Below are positions 22,854-34,839 of a stretch of 61,020 bases of DNA, one piece after another; within the stretch, counting starts at the first letter, position 1, and each line of letters starts with the position of its first letter. This DNA comes from Anthoceros angustus (lineage: Eukaryota; Streptophyta; Anthocerotopsida; Anthocerotales; Anthocerotaceae), in the NCBI GenBank assembly GCA_010909165.1, contig MU008187.1, positions 1-61,020 of the forward strand. The letters run 5' to 3'. Made by a program: the position numbers and the translations under genes. A model generated the notes under the pieces. That model was not told the DNA's origin and ran no database searches. It saw only the letters and a list, made by a program, of their open reading frames with translations.

Positions 22854-24000
22854 TGCTCGTGACTAGTGAAAACGCAATTGTTGAGAACGCCGTGTGCTCG
22901 AGGAGGAGACCCAGATTGCCCCAGTTCAACATCATGTATAGATGCCTCGGTTGCTGGACCGCATTGATTATTGACAATTAGGACGGATATCTACTTTGCG
23001 GCTACAAATCATGGCAGTTGAGGATCGTTAAATGCATTCACAGATTGCGAGAATCGAGGAGCCTGAGATTTTGCACTAGGGAAACTGAGTTTTGCCAGGC
23101 GGCAAAACTAGGCATATTCCATAAAATATGCTTTATTCTTTGTTTAGCCGGTTGTGTCCCTGTTCTGGCGAAACATGGCGGAACGGTTGCGGCTACGGTG
23201 CATCAACCCGAATTTGCGATTCCAGCTCATTTGGCGGCTGTTGCTGCAGGTGGAGATCGTCTGCGCTGGTCCGCGGCCGTCACACCAGGCCATCCACCCG
23301 TCGTAGACTGCGCGGGAAAGGCAGGTTTGGCGCGAAAATATTGCGAGGAGATGCATATAGCGGGCACCAAAGGTTCACTCCGAAGTATTTTGGTAACCGT
23401 GGTGGTATTCGACCACTTCCATATCGGGAGGTTCATATCGCCGTCGAGGAGTCGGTGGATCTCGGATCATCGGCGCTTCATCCTCACCGGTTGTCCGGTG
23501 ATTGAAGAGGAGGTATCAAGGTGGGGTGATGAAGCGTGCTACTTGATCCATAATCCATAGTGCGTGATGCCTCATTGCTACTTGGTTTGTGTTTTGCAGA
23601 TGGCACCTCGGACCAAGCGGAGTAAAGGTCTTGAGCAGACGCGCGCTCGCGGGAAAAGCAGGCCAGGAAGGCCGGCGATTAGGCCACGAACATTGTCACG
23701 AGTCCGGACCCGAAGACCTCCAAGACCCATAGCGCGACAACTTTGACCCCGCGACACACTACCTCGTCGCAGAACATCATTCAAAGTCCATACAAGCGGA
23801 AATCGACATGATCGGAAAGATGTTCGGAACACTCTCCCTTTGATATATCGTAGGAATTGGTGCATCAGCGACGTCTGTTGGACGTAAAGTCGCGACCTCG
23901 TCACGGGGCCTCGGCCCGATTAGTTTCGGGGTAGGGCAGGTGAATTTTTAGAGAGAGAATCGGCCTTTTGGCCATTATTTTACCCAGAATAGTAAAATTC
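22854..24000. other. Stretch upstream of the DUF7869-type pseudogene; possible exon start at 23,580-23,600
   Basis: Nothing firm. A good 3' splice site (TTGGTTTGTGTTTTGCAG, ending at 23,600) directly precedes ATGGCACCTCGG and a short basic frame of 48 codons (rich in Arg, Lys, Pro). The plus-strand frame 23,128-23,505 (125 codons) is Arg/Gly-rich and unrecognised. CACCGGTTGTCCGGTG at about 23,483-23,498 is palindromic. Confidence 0.25.
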
Positions 24001-24002
24001 AT

Positions 24003-24100
24003 TACACTATAGTAGAAAACATGCCAAGTGGGGTGGATATAATCTACCATCATGGTGGAAAACAGAGCACTAGAGTAGAAAACATGACGACCAAGTGAAT
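24003..24100 (+). repeat. CACTA-like terminus with a second subterminal copy (tentative)
   Basis: TTACACTATAGTAGAAAACA begins at about 24,001 and a near copy, CACTAGAGTAGAAAACATG, follows about 65 bases later; both continue with CCAAGTG. CACTA followed by an A-rich stretch and repeated subterminally is the form of EnSpm/CACTA transposon ends. I did not find the matching TAGTG end to the right. Confidence 0.25.
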
Positions 24101-24449
24101 ACCAGGTGCGTCTAGTAGAAGCTCATTCTAGAAATCCCACCAAAATCGCTAATCGACAAAAACATTTTACATTAAATAATATTCATGCGGATCCGGGATA
24201 TACAAAAACCAACAAAGAACCCTTTTCTTTGCGAGTTTCTGTATATCCGTGCATGAAATACAATTCAACTAATGAAGAGTAAATACCGGATAGAGTGAAC
24301 TCGCTTCAACAAGAAACCTACAAACAAAACCAAAATTAGCACCCAAACCGTAATTATGCTACTAGTAAACACTAAAATAAAAAACATTGATACTCACCTT
24401 ATTTTGGGAAATTCTTTGTACAATTATACATTGAAAATGTAATTTTCAC

Positions 24450-27400
24450 GACCACTTGGCATTGGTACTTGTACATTATCATAATTGGCAACCAATTGAT
24501 GAAGCGAGGACTTGGGCGAAATTGACCATCTTCCGCAAGGTCACAACCTAAAACAACACAACCATTAATTTTCAATCTAGTAAAAGATTAATAAAAGCAT
24601 AAAGCTTACCGATCCCGGATTTTCGCGAGATAGCGTTGAAATATCTCGAGGCACATCCTCTGTTGTCTTTCCCATAATCTCGAACTCTTCTTGCTCTTTC
24701 TGCTGCTTGCTTGATTTCTCTTGATGCTTAATGCTCTTGTCTCCTCTCCGCATTTCTCGCCTCACGAATCTCAAGGGCTTTCTCTCTTTGCTTAGAGACT
24801 CGTAATTCAAGCGCTTTTCGCCTCTGTCTCTCTATAAGTGCCTCCAAATCCTTTTGTGAAACTCCATTTCTGTTTCAATTTGTCATTCTCCAATTCCGTT
24901 CTCGGAGATCTCGGCAAGCTGCTCAAAGCCACTTACATTTCCATTTGCGATCACAGTGCAATATATCGAGGTGCTACCACATACATCTGGTTAACTTCAG
25001 ATGACTGATCACACTCACTCTGCACAATGCCCTCCAACGGAGGGCCACGCATCCACTTCCCTCGGTATCAATGTTGAAATGAGGGACTGATAGGCTGCTT
25101 ACACTAGTCGAAGGATTCACAATCTGCCAAGAAGAACACAATCAGGAAACTCCAAAAGAAATGAAAACAACAAACAAACAGCCAAAGAATCAACCTTGTC
25201 AACATATGGAATTTCAGTAGAACACCCTGTCGTTGGTCTGCTAGTATCCATCTGGATGCCTTGGCAATTGCTTTCAGAAGGTGCCTGCCAGTAAAAACAA
25301 AAACCAGTATGATTAAAAAAACTAACATGGCCAAACTACAACAAAGAAACTTCACAATACCAACCTGAACTTCAAGACACAGTGGACCACATGGTGCAGA
25401 AAAACTCAGTTCAGTCCCAACATTGTTCGTGCCTTTCATGATGAATAAGGAGTGGCCACGAGGAAAGACACGACAAATCAACAAGTCGGGACGATTTTGA
25501 CACAAGTCCCTACATACTTGATACAAATCTCAAACACTTACATTACTAACGTGTTGCACTTGCAAGGGCGATCTTGGTGACTCGAAAATACTATTTCGAG
25601 TTACATTCAACCGTTGACGGAAGAACACCCTTAAATCATCCGCATCCGATTGAGTTCTTCATTTAAAAGCTCACGATAGGATCGTTCACGAACAAGAACT
25701 CTTCTGCTGTTTTGCTTTTTGAGCGGTCATATCGCAAAACATATGAACGTTAGGAAGGAGCATACAAAGACTCAAATGTCACAAGCTTTCACAACATATT
25801 ACCTTGAAAATCCAGCATCCGTTTTATGGCGGTCACACTTCTCCCGGCATCGAGGGCGAGCCATCGTCAAGCGTGTAATCATCGTTACGGCTCTTATTGG
25901 TGTAGTAGCCAACAAGCCCATTTACTTGACCATGGTCTTCATAAATCTTGACATTCCTTTTGAAACACGAAGTTTTGCATACCAAGCCTAGACAAAAACA
26001 AAGTTAGTAAATACAAACCACAAAACTCAAGCCCAATAAACCAAAAACTTACATTGGATCTTGGGTTATCAATGGTTGAATTGAGAAACCACAATTGACA
26101 AATTCTTGTCATGACCACTTGGGAGAGTGATCAATGACTTTAAAGGTTTCGATGGCGTCCACGTAGATCTTGACCTTTTGACGAAATGCTCACTCTGGTA
26201 GTTCTTCATATCCACTTTGTAATTTTTGAATCCGTTCTTCATACGCAAATGAAGGAGCTCAATCTGATACATCAAAACATCAAACAAGTAAAACAAAAGA
26301 CTACACCCTCTTGAACAAAAGGTCCTTTTGAATCGATGCAAATGAGAAGTCCCTAATGAGCAGTTATGTAACTCTTCACCACCTCGAACTCCAAACGGTC
26401 ATGCAAAAATATGCACACGCAAACAATATAAGCATAAGGGCTCGGGTTTAAGACCATAAATGAACAATCAAAGTGCACCCCAAAACCAACAATATTACCT
26501 TTTGAGCCCCCGCCCAAATGAGCATTGATGATCTCGTGTGAAAGAATCTCGCTCATCATCATCAATCAACTTCACCTCTTTTCGACATGACACAATCCCA
26601 AGGTCCTTGATTTTCATGGACGCAACCAGTGCGGACCCATGGAAAATTCCATGAAACATGTTGATCAGGAACATCGAACCAAGCGGCTTTGGTTCAGATG
26701 CACTTCCTTGTTAAAATCCGGTTAAACCCACGAAAGAAAGACATGCACAAGTGAAGATCAATCGGTCATGTGAAAGGAAAGTCGAACTATCAAAATCAAC
26801 AAGTAAGAAAACATCACTACGTTTACGAGAAAATCTCCTGTTGTCCTTGATTCGAACTTGATGGAAAAATATCGAATAAGATTTAGATCCTTGTGAGGAA
26901 TATCCTCAAGCATATCCCATCCCGACCACTCACTTTCATAAAGGCCGAGGCGACTTGACACGGTTATTACGCGTTTGACCTATCCTCCCCACCACTCAAA
27001 GCATCATTCACAGCTCCTCGCAGGGGTGGTCAAATCCACGCTCTCGAAAATTTCTTCATCATCAATTTCCTCCATACCCATGGCAAAGTCATCTTCGGGA
27101 CACTTTAGCCTCTCAAACATATCGAGCACTTCTTGATCAGGGATGACTCCAGGGTCAGGAACCACAACAGGCATGGAAAACTGCCCAGCCTGTAAAGCAT
27201 CTGTTCAACGGCAGCACACAAATCTCTAGACTCCAGACAGGCTTTGGCAGCACTCACAACCATGGGATCGTCAGTTATCAAGAAATCATTCTCCCCCACA
27301 AACTGGACCCCTCTCTCAGACACTGGGACATAGTTAGTAATCTCTGCAAGAGGACCTTCAACCAATGCCACAGGTCGAGTGTCCACCCTTCTCCTCTTCT

Positions 27401-27656
27401 GCACAAACTCGGCTGCACGTCGAGCATCCTTCTTGGATGAGAAGTGCCTTGGCGGTTTAGGAATGCCTTTTTGGAACTAAATATGTTCCTTCACTGTGCA
27501 CCAAGACACCATCAACTTTACCATCATCCTGCAGTGGATGAGTTGCGATGTGGAGACGGTGACTTGACACTGTCAGTATGCAGCTTAGCCATGACTTGAC
27601 CGAGGACCCTTGCTTCTTTCCGGTCCGAGGCCCAGTGGGTTTCTTTTGGAGCCATC
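24450..27656 (-). pseudogene. Decayed intron-bearing gene of unknown function
   Basis: The minus strand shows coding pieces separated by GT-AG introns. It may begin at 27,655 with MAPKETHWASDRKEARVLGQ, followed by KKDARRAAEFVQKRRRVDT and a Glu/Asp-rich region, with frame changes near 27,470 and 27,180. Two introns are well supported: 25,285-25,364 (80 bases) and 25,124-25,194 (71 bases). They leave a 90-base exon that reads open in phase between its neighbours, SFSAPCGPLCLEVQ | APSESNCQGIQMDTSRPTTG ... YVDK | IVNPSTSVSS. Another likely intron is 24,548-24,609; a donor lies at 26,498. The upstream exon at about 24,610-24,800 encodes a Lys/Glu-rich helix (KQQKEQEEFEIMGK). I recognise no family. 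It could be a transposon accessory gene or a host gene. Confidence 0.45.
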
Positions 27657-30000
27657 GCAAAAGAAAAGTCAAACACAAAAAAAACATTACTAACACAATG
27701 ACAATCTTGACACTTACATGTGTTGAATTCAAATGAGAACTTCTTTGAAGGTCTAAGTTGATTATAAGACAATCTAAGAGAAGGACGGGTGGAGATGTAA
27801 CAGAACATCCTTGATCTATACATTGTTATTTTGATCCCTCCTTTATGTTAGAGAGAGAACTTCCATTTTAACAAATACCACAAACTTCGAAACACCTTTC
27901 GATGAGATGTGAAGTGAACAAAAGCAAAGCCCAAAGAAACCACAGAAGACAAAAAACATGCATACAAACCATTCGGCAAAACTTTTAATCACAGAATTAG
28001 ATGTTGCCGACCTTCAAACTTGGTTCAAGTCCTACAAACAAAAGAGTTGCCAAAGTAGTTAGTACAAATTGAACAAATATAGAAAAAACTTAACATTTTA
28101 ACATGCTTTCGGGCGTGCATTGACAACGAGGCCATCAAAACAAACATACACAAAACAAAATCGACATCGAAAAGTACACACATAACAAACAACCCGAGCG
28201 ACCACGAACAAAAAACAGCAAATGAAAAGAAAATATCACACAACAATAGCACATGTATAAGACAATACAATGCAACATACACAAATCAAAAGGACATCAA
28301 GCGTCAAACATATATAACAAACATAACACATGTAAATAGAAGCAACCACAAAAAGACACAAAACATGACACAGCCATAAACACAACGATTGATAGACATG
28401 CAATATACCACTTGCGGTACAATCGACAAATGATCTTGTTCCACTTCCGCTAAGACAATGATTCACACGAAAAAACAACCAAACACAATGACTCAAAACA
28501 ATAAAACAATTGAATGCGAGGACTTGTGAAAGTCACACACGATAAGGAAAGAAATATGAATAACACAAGCTTAGTAAACACAAAACAACGATTAGCTTAA
28601 CTTTAGTCAACACACATGATTACGAAACAAACAAAGAAGTCCTACTGCAACTTCTCGAGACTTACAGAACAACAATTAGATAAAGAACACGACAAAATAA
28701 CACATGCATGAAGAGACAATACAAAGCAAGGCGAGATAACATGGCGAAAAAGCATGAAAAAGCGAACAAAAACATCAAAGTGAAAACACACGTGACACAA
28801 GAACAAACAATGAGCACAAAGACAACCTTTAAACAAAAAATTAACACTAAAACAAACATTTAAGAACTCAAAGAGATGACACATAACAAGACAAGATACA
28901 CAGCAAGCAAGGCGCGGCGAAGAACAACACGAAACAAAAAAAAACACCAAGAAACATGATTAAACAAAGATGTGCAAGGCAACACATAGCAACAACAAAT
29001 GTCACACAAGGCACAAACAAACATACAACAACACGACGAGAAGTGAATGAGACACAACAAGCAAAACAGCGAAGCCACACGGCAAAACAAAAACAAGCAA
29101 GAAGAAAATAAAAAGATCACACAACAATGCGAAGCAGTAAGACAAAAAGCGAATGCGAACAACAAATAGAAAGCATGGGCGGCGAAAGAGCGGCACAAGA
29201 AAACAAACCCGCTAGCACAAAACAAAAACAACAAACATGAGACAAAGACAAGGACAAAGCAACAGCATAATGCATAAGAAACAAAACCAAGCGAAGCGCG
29301 ATAGAAACACAAAAAGCAACAGAGAGAAAACAACAGAAACTACACAAGCATGAACAACAAAAACAAAAAGCAAAGAACAGAAAAGCCGAAAGACAAGACA
29401 CAAAACAAAAAACCGCGCACAACACGCAAGCGACAAACAACAAAAAAGAGCAAAACCGAGCAACCAAAAACAACGTAAAGCCAACAAAGGGACAACAAGC
29501 CCGGATAAACAAGAGACACACCTTGGAGAACCTCCTGAAAGAACCTTCAGCAAGAAACACAACCTTGGCGAAAACCGAACCTTGGAGTTTGAACAAGCGG
29601 AAAGAACCAAGAGGAAAGACCTTGGCCAAAACTTGCCTCTTGACCTAGCAAAACACCTTGGCTTGAGCTACAAAAAGGCCTTGCCCGGACAAGAGCCTTA
29701 AGAACCATAGCACAAAGTAAACTAGACAACTCCACCTTGAGCAAAGCCCCAAGCTTCTTGGACTGAAAGAAAGGCAATACTAAAACACATGCTCAACCAA
29801 GAGTAAAGAAAGACTTCTGAAGAAGAGCAATGCAAAACACAACAGCGAGGAGGTAGCGAGCTTTCACCTCGCTTTCAAAACAGCTGTCGCAACAAACCTA
29901 GCGGCTTTGCAAACCTAAATTGCCTCAACCTTAGACTTGGCCGGAGACCTAACGTAAAATAAACCGCTTGGAGCGTAAACAATAGACTCTCACGCATATA
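27657..30000. other. T-poor, A/C-rich low-complexity tract without genes
   Basis: From about 28,100 to 29,700 the plus strand is dominated by A and C with little T, with endless variants of AACAAA, ACACAA and AAGCAA. The minus strand therefore carries long open frames rich in Phe, Cys, Leu and Val (up to 170 codons) in two frames at once, which is what composition alone gives. From about 29,520 to 29,760 the motif ACCTTGG recurs irregularly. Confidence 0.7.
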
Positions 30001-31880
30001 AAACTCGACACAAAGGCGCAAACCCTTGGCCTTAGCCTCTACAAGACGTTGGACCGAAAGTCCTTATATAGCCAAAGAAACCCTAGCCCTTCTCTCTCTG
30101 TGCGCCCGCCACTCTCTCACCGGCTTTTTGAATTACCCGAAATCCAAACCTAACTCCAAACCTTTCTAGTCGTTTGCTCTCCTAGTTGCTCACCAAACCT
30201 AACCAAACCTTTGCCTAACCCGCCTCGAAGCGGGGCGTGCGCTCGCCGTGAAATAGCACCAGGCCTCGCCAGCATCCGAACCCTAACTTGTCCCTATTTA
30301 AACCACTACCCCCCTGCGTCTCCGCCCACTTTCCGCCGACCCGGTGATGGCGCTTCTGTTGGCTCGGTCCGCACCGACCGCCATCCTTGCTTGATGATAG
30401 TGAAACTGTTTCGATTGTGGTTTTTCATGTGCGGTGCAACTCCTGTGCCGCATTTTTTGCGCCAATCGACATCTTGCAAGGTATGGTGGTGAACATCCAA
30501 ACCGGCAAGGTCCTAACACTTCTCGATTCTTGTGGCTTTTTCTTTTGATGGCTTTTGTTGCGGTCCTGGAGACTTTCCTTCGCCAATTGCCTCTTGCCTT
30601 GGCAGGGTCGCAGCGCCTCGCGTTTGGTCACGCGGAGGTCTCCACGCGTTCAATGATTTTTCTGTCATCTTGCGATCACGGAGCTTGTAGGTTCTCGAAT
30701 TGGTGGAGTTTTTGGGCAAGCTCCACCTTTGCTTGGGCGCTTTGCAGCGCTCACTTCTTTGCTTTCGGTATCTTGGTGCGAAGTGCCTCTTGGGCGTTCA
30801 AAAGCCTTGCATCTTCGCTTCGTGGCGCCAACATTATCTAACGATCGGCGTACTTCCCACGCCCTTCTGCGATTTTCATCTCCTTTTGATTTCTGCTAGT
30901 CGCCACGGGTTTGGGCTTCCTTTACCTTCTTTTGTGCTTGCTCTCCCTCTCCCAACGCTCGTGTACCCGACCACATGCACTCAATCCAAACATAGTCGTC
31001 TTGAGTGCAACTTGGTCAGCATCGGTCCTCACGGGCCCAACATCGTAACCAGCAAGGTAACACTTTCATGCTTTGCCCGTCTGAAGATAAACTAACCATG
31101 TCTTTGCTTCACGGTATGTCTCGTGCTTCGGGTTTTTGACTCCTTCTTATATGTCTTGCGTCATGACTGTAATAGTTCTTGCGCAACCATACCCGATTGA
31201 GTCACACACAACACAAAGATAGCAGTTACATGGAGCCACGCCCAACAAACGATTCTGTTACAACGCATATGTACCCAACTTGTTCAAGTTTGAGCGTTGT
31301 TTTGTGTACGTGCTGATGCTTTTTTTGAATGGCATCCGAGAATGAAGCAACGATGAAATGGTCGACATCCAAGAAGGTAATGATCATTTCTACCCTCGCC
31401 AAATCCATTTTGGTTGATGAATCCATGGCTAAAATGACTTTCTCCGAGCGACCACAATAGTAGAGACCCAACCTTAACTGGCGATCAACAACCATGTTCC
31501 ACCCATGGGGATCCAGGATATGATGACGGTGAAGTTTGAAATCCCTCTCATTGAGATACGAAGATAGTTGAGAAAGGTATACATTACAATTATCTCAATT
31601 GAATCTCAACATTTCTAACTCTATATCTTTGATAGACTCACGGAGCACACTATGTTCACATCAATGGACAAAAGGACTTGCGCTCCTTTGCGACGCCAAC
31701 TCGAAAAAATTAAAAGGTAAAGACTTGGTCGCAACTTCCTGACTATAGACAAATATAGGTCTCAACTTACTAGTTGTATATGGTTACGGGATATTAAGAA
31801 GAATCTCCGAACAACGCTCAATTAGAGTTGGAAACAATGACTCGAGGTTTAATGGACATCAGATCTCAATTCAGTCGATT
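30001..31880. other. Unassigned stretch between the intron-bearing remnants
   Basis: A possible coiled-coil piece is encoded on the minus strand at about 30,690-30,840 (SEDARLLNAQEALRTKIPKA and AQAKVELAQKLHQFENLQA with one stop). An 89-codon minus-strand frame at 31,226-31,495 (containing MDLARVEMIITFLDVDHFIV) is open but unrecognised. A TATA-like sequence, TTATATAGCC, lies at about 30,063. Confidence 0.25.
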
Positions 31881-32985
31881 TTGGAGGTAAACAACAAACA
31901 CTTAGTATTATATGTATTTGTTTACACGAATAAGTACTAATGTATTTGTTTATAGAGTGTTGCTGAACAAGTTGCTACAGCTAAAGAAATTAAGGAGAAA
32001 ATTGAAGCAATGGATGACAAAATCAACAACACAGCCATCTCTCATCAGGTAATTGCTATTGTATATTTGTAATTAATAATTAGTATATTTGTAACTAGTA
32101 TATACTAATTGTTTTCAAAGGACAAAAGAGGAAAAAAAGTCAAGATAATGCACCAACGTATGGACCATCGAAGAATTTGTCGATTTTGGAAAATGGATGG
32201 ATAACTTTCAAGATCCACAAGTCTTCCAAGATTTTAAAATAGATATGTTCCCATTTGGGAACATAGCCTCAAAGATCCAAGTGATAATCGCAATGAAGAT
32301 GGGTCGACAACAACCCTAGAGCGACATGGAGATCCAAAAAGTAAGTGTTTTGGTTTATATTGTTTTAATAGTTTATTTGAATCGGTTTATGTAGTACTAA
32401 TGAAATTTGTGTTTTGGTAATGTAGAAATATCGGCCATTGAAAATAAGGAGCTAAAACCACGGACTTGTTGACTCGATGGAAGATCCGAAACTACAAAAA
32501 CATTCAAAAGGTTAGTTCATAACAATTTACTATGTAAACAAGGAAAATATTAATATATTGGTATTTACCAAATATGCAAATTCTAACGTTGATATTTCTT
32601 TGCGAGCGTCCAATCACATTTCCGTAGTGTGGGAAATCTTCACAGCCATTGCCTCACATTAGTGAGAAAGGTATTTACCGAGCAAGATCTTCTTCGACTT
32701 GAAATGGAGGTAAAATATTAACTCCTTTTTGTTTTGTAGTTATCAAGAATCAAAAGGAGTTGTTTGCACTATTTGAGGTTAGTATATCATATTACAGTGG
32801 TGAAATTATATATGTACGATATTTACCATTGCCTGCAGAAATATTCCCGTTTGGACGAAATTTTCGAAATGATTAACTTTCTATTTGGACCGTACAATGA
32901 ACAAAGAAAGAAGTATTATTCTGAAGACAGAGCAGATCCGAAATCGCCGGTGTACACCCCTTCAACGCCAGCAGAAGAAAGTTAG
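31860..32985 (+). pseudogene. Decayed intron-rich gene of unknown function
   Basis: Several short AT-rich introns with GT-AG borders are visible: 31,887-31,955 (69 bases), 32,049-32,120 (72), 32,341-32,425 (85), 32,511-32,627 (117) and 32,778-32,838 (61). The exon 31,956-32,048 reads SVAEQVATAKEIKEKIEAMD DKINNTAISHQ as a coiled coil, ending in phase. The next exon has a frameshift but contains EEFVDFGKWMDNFQDPQVF. The last exon (32,839-32,985) reads KYSRLDEIFEMINFLFGPYN and then a Ser/Pro-rich tail to a stop at 32,985. A 30-base gap at 32,710-32,739 also has GT-AG borders but is shorter than plant introns. I recognise no domain; the short-intron style matches the minus-strand remnant at 24.4-27.7 kb. 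Confidence 0.45.
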
Positions 32986-33275
32986 AAAGGATAAATCCAA
33001 AAGCGTGAAGGCAAGCGTAGCGTGAAAGTGAAAACTCTGAAGTGCGAAAGTGAAAACTGTGAAAGAGAGAGAAAAAAGACTTTTAAAGTGGTTGCACAAG
33101 GCAACAGTTCTAAAGATCTTACGGACCTCGGCTCCGCCTCGGTCGAAGTCGATGGCGTGTCTCGGCCCCTCGGCGCTCCTTACGCCCGAGGCAGCTCGTC
33201 GGTACGGCCTAGAAACGGTCTCGGCCTAACGGCCTCGAGCTTCTCGGCCGTGACGCCCTCCGCGTCGTTCAATAC

Positions 33276-34019
33276 TTGTGTCTGTACATCTTGGATGCAG
33301 CGATCAAGTATAAAGTCTTCTGTCTTGGTCTTTGTTTTGTTCACGCGGTTTGTGGAGAAGGAGGACCAAAGTGCGTAATTCTCTCACGAAGACCGGCTTC
33401 TCAAGCGACACGGCCGTCCAGTATACTACTCACGATCCGGACTTTTGACCCCGTGGCTTGCCAGCCGGAAAGTGTGAGAGAGGAACTGTTGCAGGGGTTG
33501 CGTAACAATGATGGACACAAAGTGTTCCACAAAGTGTTGCACCAAATTTGCTTAGAAGGAATCAGGCAAACTGTTGGTTCGAGCATGTCTGGGTCAGGAT
33601 TGAACCCAAGAGTCAGTGCCGAGAGTAGGAGTGGGTCTGGGGGCCAGGTTCGTCAACCGGCTAGCGCCGGTCCCGTCAATGCATCTCTCGGGAAGCAACC
33701 AAGCATTGCATTTCTCGGGAAGGAACCCAACAGTGCATCTGCGAGGAAGCATGTAGTCCAACCCAACAATGCAAATTCGCAGAAGCAACCCAACAGTGCT
33801 GCTGTTGGGAAGCAACCCGATACTGCCGTGGCGAAGAGGCATCCCAACAATGCTTCTTCAATACCCGTCACTGATGGGGATCCAGCAGCTTCTGCCTCGG
33901 TTTCCGTCAGCGCCCAAGCCGGTGGTGTCCATGATACTACCGCCGGGCACGGGCGTCCGCGGTTTCACAGCGTGAGACTTGGTGAGCCACTTCCACTCAA
34001 GGTAGTCGATCGGGTGTGA
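33276..34019 (+). CDS. Unrecognised 247-codon frame with 9-residue repeats
   Basis: This is the longest unbroken frame between the intron-rich remnant and the copia LTR. The first part (to about residue 95) includes ESVREELLQGLRNNDGHKVF and LHQICLEGIRQTVG, a plausible helical segment. Residues about 135-192 are a repeat of the form (N/S)A-x-x-GKQP(N/S). The start is uncertain: the first Met lies in a region that may be an exon end, and no TATA box stands out. It is followed in other frames by an acidic stretch and a basic stretch (34,057-34,437), so the real gene was probably longer and is now frameshifted. Function unknown. Confidence 0.4.
   Translation: MCLYILDAAIKYKVFCLGLCFVHAVCGEGGPKCVILSRRPASQATRPSSILLTIRTFDPVACQPESVREELLQGLRNNDGHKVFHKVLHQICLEGIRQTVGSSMSGSGLNPRVSAESRSGSGGQVRQPASAGPVNASLGKQPSIAFLGKEPNSASARKHVVQPNNANSQKQPNSAAVGKQPDTAVAKRHPNNASSIPVTDGDPAASASVSVSAQAGGVHDTTAGHGRPRFHSVRLGEPLPLKVVDRV
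33678..33851 (+). repeat. 27-bp in-frame tandem repeat (9 residues), six units
   Basis: Units encode NASLGKQPS, IAFLGKEPN, SASARKHVVQPN (one unit 9 bases longer), NANSQKQPN, SAAVGKQPD and TAVAKRHPN, then NAS. All length changes are multiples of three and the frame stays open. Confidence 0.85.
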
Positions 34020-34056
34020 GGAGGACGTCCGGGGCGAACACGAGGACACCGAGGCC

Positions 34057-34839
34057 TTGCGGATGGCATTCTACCATGTGGGGAGGGGCAGATGCGCGTT
34101 GGAGGAAGGCGGTGGGTCGGAAGAGGAGGAGGAGAACTTCGAAGAAGAGGCTGATGAGCAGGATGACCTCGGGATATTATCCTTGGTACGTGATGGTTCA
34201 CAGCGGTCTTCGGGGGCTGTTCTGGATCGCAGGAGGGTGCAGGCAGAGGCCTTCACAGTGGGAAATGTGAAGAAAGGGGGAAAGAGGAGAGGCCCTGCAG
34301 ATGGCAAACACATTCCGGAAAAGAGACAGTGCGGCGGTAGCAGGAAAGCCAAGAAACCGTGGCAAGACAGAGAAGCACAGGAATTGTGGAGGAGGAGGAG
34401 GAAGAGGATCCACACGCCAAGGTTTGTGGAGAGCTAAGGACAGTGTGTCGCCACGACGATGATAGGCTCGCCATAAAAGCGGATGCAAGTCGGGACGTCG
34501 AAAGGGACGGTATTGCTATCAAGAGAGTCTGGGACTCTACCTTGAAGTTGCCAATCAAGTGCTGCAAACCCCCCGAAGATCTTTGTGAGGCAATGGATCT
34601 CGTGGGTAGAGTCTTTGATGCGAAGATGAAACACGCCCATGGGTAGGTCGGTGCCAATGGTTGTGGTTGTCGACCCTCAGTGTCCTCACAAAGAGAACTT
34701 TGACGTTGAGAAGGTGGACAGAGGGCTTTACAATTTCTTCGTCTTGGGAGGGAACCATTCCTTCCAGGCAAGGTCCCGGCTTTCTGATCTGTACCTGATT
34801 CTTTTGGGAGAGGAAAGGTCTCGAGCAAAAACTGGTTAA
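34057..34839 (+). pseudogene. Possible ParB/sulfiredoxin-fold-like protein, frameshifted
   Basis: Three overlapping frames (34,057-34,437, 34,359-34,646 and 34,639-34,839) seem to be one gene. Order: an acidic run (GGGSEEEEENFEEEADEQDD), a basic nuclear-localisation-like stretch (KKGGKRRG...EKRQ), a helical part with KPPEDLCEAMDLVGRVFDAK, then ENFDVEKVDRGLYNFFVLGG followed by NHSFQARSRL. The last block recalls the ParB-type core, where a short spacer leads to a (D/G)GxHR-like motif and a helix; that link is from memory and needs a profile search. The coding similarity stops at 34,839, next to the copia LTR end at 34,833, so the copia insertion may have cut the gene. Confidence 0.35.

Noticed and set aside
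28236-29629. Long minus-strand open frames rich in Phe, Cys, Leu and Val that look like membrane proteins
   Set aside because: They occur in two frames at once over a T-poor low-complexity tract; the composition removes stop codons and creates hydrophobic residues by itself.
32710-32739. 30-base GT-AG intron in the plus-strand remnant
   Set aside because: It is shorter than plant introns can be spliced; more likely a chance match or a deletion.
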